Source: an uncultured Eubacteriales bacterium | GTDB lineage: Bacteria > Bacillota > Clostridia > Christensenellales > CAG-138 | Direction of reading: 5' to 3' | DNA length: 6,555 nt | Assembly (NCBI GenBank): GCA_900550525.1 | Contig: URSN01000106.1 | Location: 1-6,555 of the forward strand | Shown here: in pieces, positions 6,134 through 6,555 of the stretch | Layout of the letters: the number at the start of each line of letters is the position of its first letter | How positions within the stretch are numbered: position 1 is the first letter of the stretch | Notes under the pieces: generated by a model | Seen by the model: the letters and a program-made list of their open reading frames with translations, nothing else | What the model was told of the DNA's origin: nothing | Database searches by the model: none | Program-made: the position numbers and the translations under genes

Positions 6134-6155
6134 TTTTCGGAAAATTTTCCCAAAA
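6134..6155. promoter_or_regulatory. 22-bp AT-rich dyad just upstream of the -35 box
   Basis: GGAAAATTTTCC at 6139-6150 is a perfect 12-bp palindrome. After one mismatched pair (C6138 and C6151), TTTT (6134-6137) and AAAA (6152-6155) extend the symmetry to 22 bases. It ends five bases before the candidate -35 box at 6161. The position suits an activator or second regulator site. No specific regulator family can be named. Confidence 0.45.
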
Positions 6156-6160
6156 CGGTA

Positions 6161-6189
6161 TTGCCTTTGGCGGCAAAAAGGTGTACAAT
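6161..6189 (+). promoter_or_regulatory. Sigma-A-type promoter of the sugar-binding protein gene
   Basis: The -35 candidate is TTGCCT (6161-6166, four of six consensus) and the -10 is TACAAT (6184-6189, five of six), separated by an ideal 17 bases. The region is markedly AT-richer than the genes around it. Transcription would start near 6196, leaving a leader of about 74 bases that contains the operators. Confidence 0.8.
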
Positions 6190-6202
6190 GGATTCATCCC
6201 CT

Positions 6203-6230
6203 CTGGAAACGTTTCCAGAAACGTTTCCAG
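6203..6230. promoter_or_regulatory. Two overlapping LacI-family-type operators
   Basis: CTGGAAACGTTTCCAG at 6203-6218 is a perfect 16-bp palindrome. The 12-base unit GAAACGTTTCCA (6206-6217) is repeated at once (6218-6229), making a second GAAACGTTTC core centred 12 bases downstream. A palindrome with a central CG flanked by AAA/TTT half-sites is the signature of LacI/GalR-family operators. It differs from the usual CcpA catabolite site at the W positions, so a local sugar-responsive repressor is more likely, though CcpA is not excluded. It lies at about +7 to +34 from the predicted transcription start, where binding would block initiation or elongation. The controlled gene encodes a sugar-binding lipoprotein, which fits. 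Confidence 0.85.
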
Positions 6231-6255
6231 TCTAACCCGGAGAAAACAGAATATT

Positions 6256-6261
6256 AGGAGG
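6256..6261 (+). promoter_or_regulatory. Consensus ribosome binding site of the sugar-binding protein gene
   Basis: AGGAGG, a perfect Shine-Dalgarno sequence, lies eight bases before ATG 6270 in an A-rich context. It is the best ribosome binding site in the window and suggests high expression when derepressed. Confidence 0.9.
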
Positions 6262-6269
6262 AAAAGGTA

Positions 6270-6555
6270 ATGAAGAAGTTTCTTGCATTGGGACTTGCTG
6301 CCGTACTGCTGCTGTCGCTCCTGTCCGGCTGCACCGCGCCCGCCGAGCCGCAGGACAGCGCCGACCCGTCCGTGACCGACGAGCCGGCCGGGAATGAGCC
6401 GGTCGAGGACGAGCCGGAGGCTGCCGCCGGCGGTTCCGTCTACTACCTGAACTTCAAGCCCGAGCAGGACGCCCAGTGGCAGGAGCTGGCCGGGATCTAC
6501 ACCGAGGAAACCGGCGTGGCCGTCAAGGTGGTCACCGCCGCCTCCGGCACCTACG
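6270..6555 (+). CDS. ABC-transporter extracellular sugar-binding lipoprotein (N-terminal part, cut by the window end)
   Basis: The first 95 codons are visible. Residues 1-21 are a lipoprotein signal peptide: MKK, a Leu/Ala-rich core, then the lipobox LSGC with Cys21 as the lipidated residue. Residues 22-55 are an acidic, Pro-rich linker (DEPAGNEPVEDEPE) typical of Gram-positive lipoproteins. The mature domain starts about residue 56 with VYYLNFKPEQDAQWQELAGI, and the ETGVAVKVVTAASGTY stretch is characteristic of family 1 carbohydrate-binding proteins of ABC importers. The protein would capture a sugar or oligosaccharide outside the membrane and deliver it to permeases, whose genes are expected downstream but lie outside the window. 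The LacI-type operators upstream fit sugar-inducible control. The sugar cannot be told from this fragment. Confidence 0.9.
   Translation, partial: MKKFLALGLAAVLLLSLLSGCTAPAEPQDSADPSVTDEPAGNEPVEDEPEAAAGGSVYYLNFKPEQDAQWQELAGIYTEETGVAVKVVTAASGTY

Noticed and set aside
3691..6153. An 820-codon open frame on the - strand
   Set aside because: Its composition is Arg/Ala/Val-rich and low in complexity. It runs through the terminator and opposite three well-supported + strand features. Long antisense open frames are expected at this GC content.
6203..6218. Classical CcpA catabolite-response element
   Set aside because: The palindrome has the CG centre, but the W positions of the catabolite consensus are G and C here, so a LacI-family local operator is the better call. 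CcpA binding is not ruled out.

Overview
The window is strongly GC-rich (by eye about 70%), and every gene lies on the + strand. Strong GGAGG ribosome binding sites, a lipobox sugar-binding protein, a CotH-family protein with lamin-tail domains and a Clostridia-style leucine-rich-repeat protein together suggest a high-GC member of the Clostridia (Oscillospirales or Christensenellales type). This placement is inferred from gene content and style; no marker gene is present.

Layout. Positions 1-121 hold the last 39 codons of an upstream gene: a hydrophobic stretch, then an arginine-rich tail. Its TGA overlaps the ATG of the next gene. Positions 118-2055 encode a 645-residue membrane-anchored repeat protein with six degenerate repeats of about 67 residues followed by classical 22-residue LRRs. 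A 147-base gap with a short tandem repeat leads to 2203-5454, a 1083-residue exported protein. It reads as signal peptide, four lamin-tail domains, one chitobiase/FN3-like domain and a C-terminal CotH kinase-like domain. Positions 5455-5637 are non-coding and contain two GC-rich hairpin regions, the second abutting the next ribosome binding site. Positions 5638-5988 encode a 116-residue membrane-anchored small protein with a good second start at 5761. Positions 5989-6095 hold a partly duplicated, decayed terminator followed by an intact intrinsic terminator. From about 6120 the sequence becomes AT-rich and carries a dyad, a sigma-A-type promoter and two overlapping LacI-family-like operators. 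These drive a truncated gene (6270 to the window end) for an ABC-transporter sugar-binding lipoprotein.

How the parts relate. The first three genes are closely packed and may be co-transcribed. Two of them encode large secreted or surface-anchored proteins built from protein- or ligand-binding modules, one carrying a possible kinase domain. This suggests a cell-envelope or extracellular function, but no substrate can be named from the sequence. The sugar-binding gene at the end is a separate transcription unit, insulated by the terminator and probably controlled by a LacI-family repressor. I see no CRISPR array, rRNA, tRNA, insertion sequence or phage gene. The most noteworthy items are the six-fold 67-residue repeat, the LTD-CotH architecture, the dual-start small gene with alternative hairpins before it, and the overlapping operator pair.
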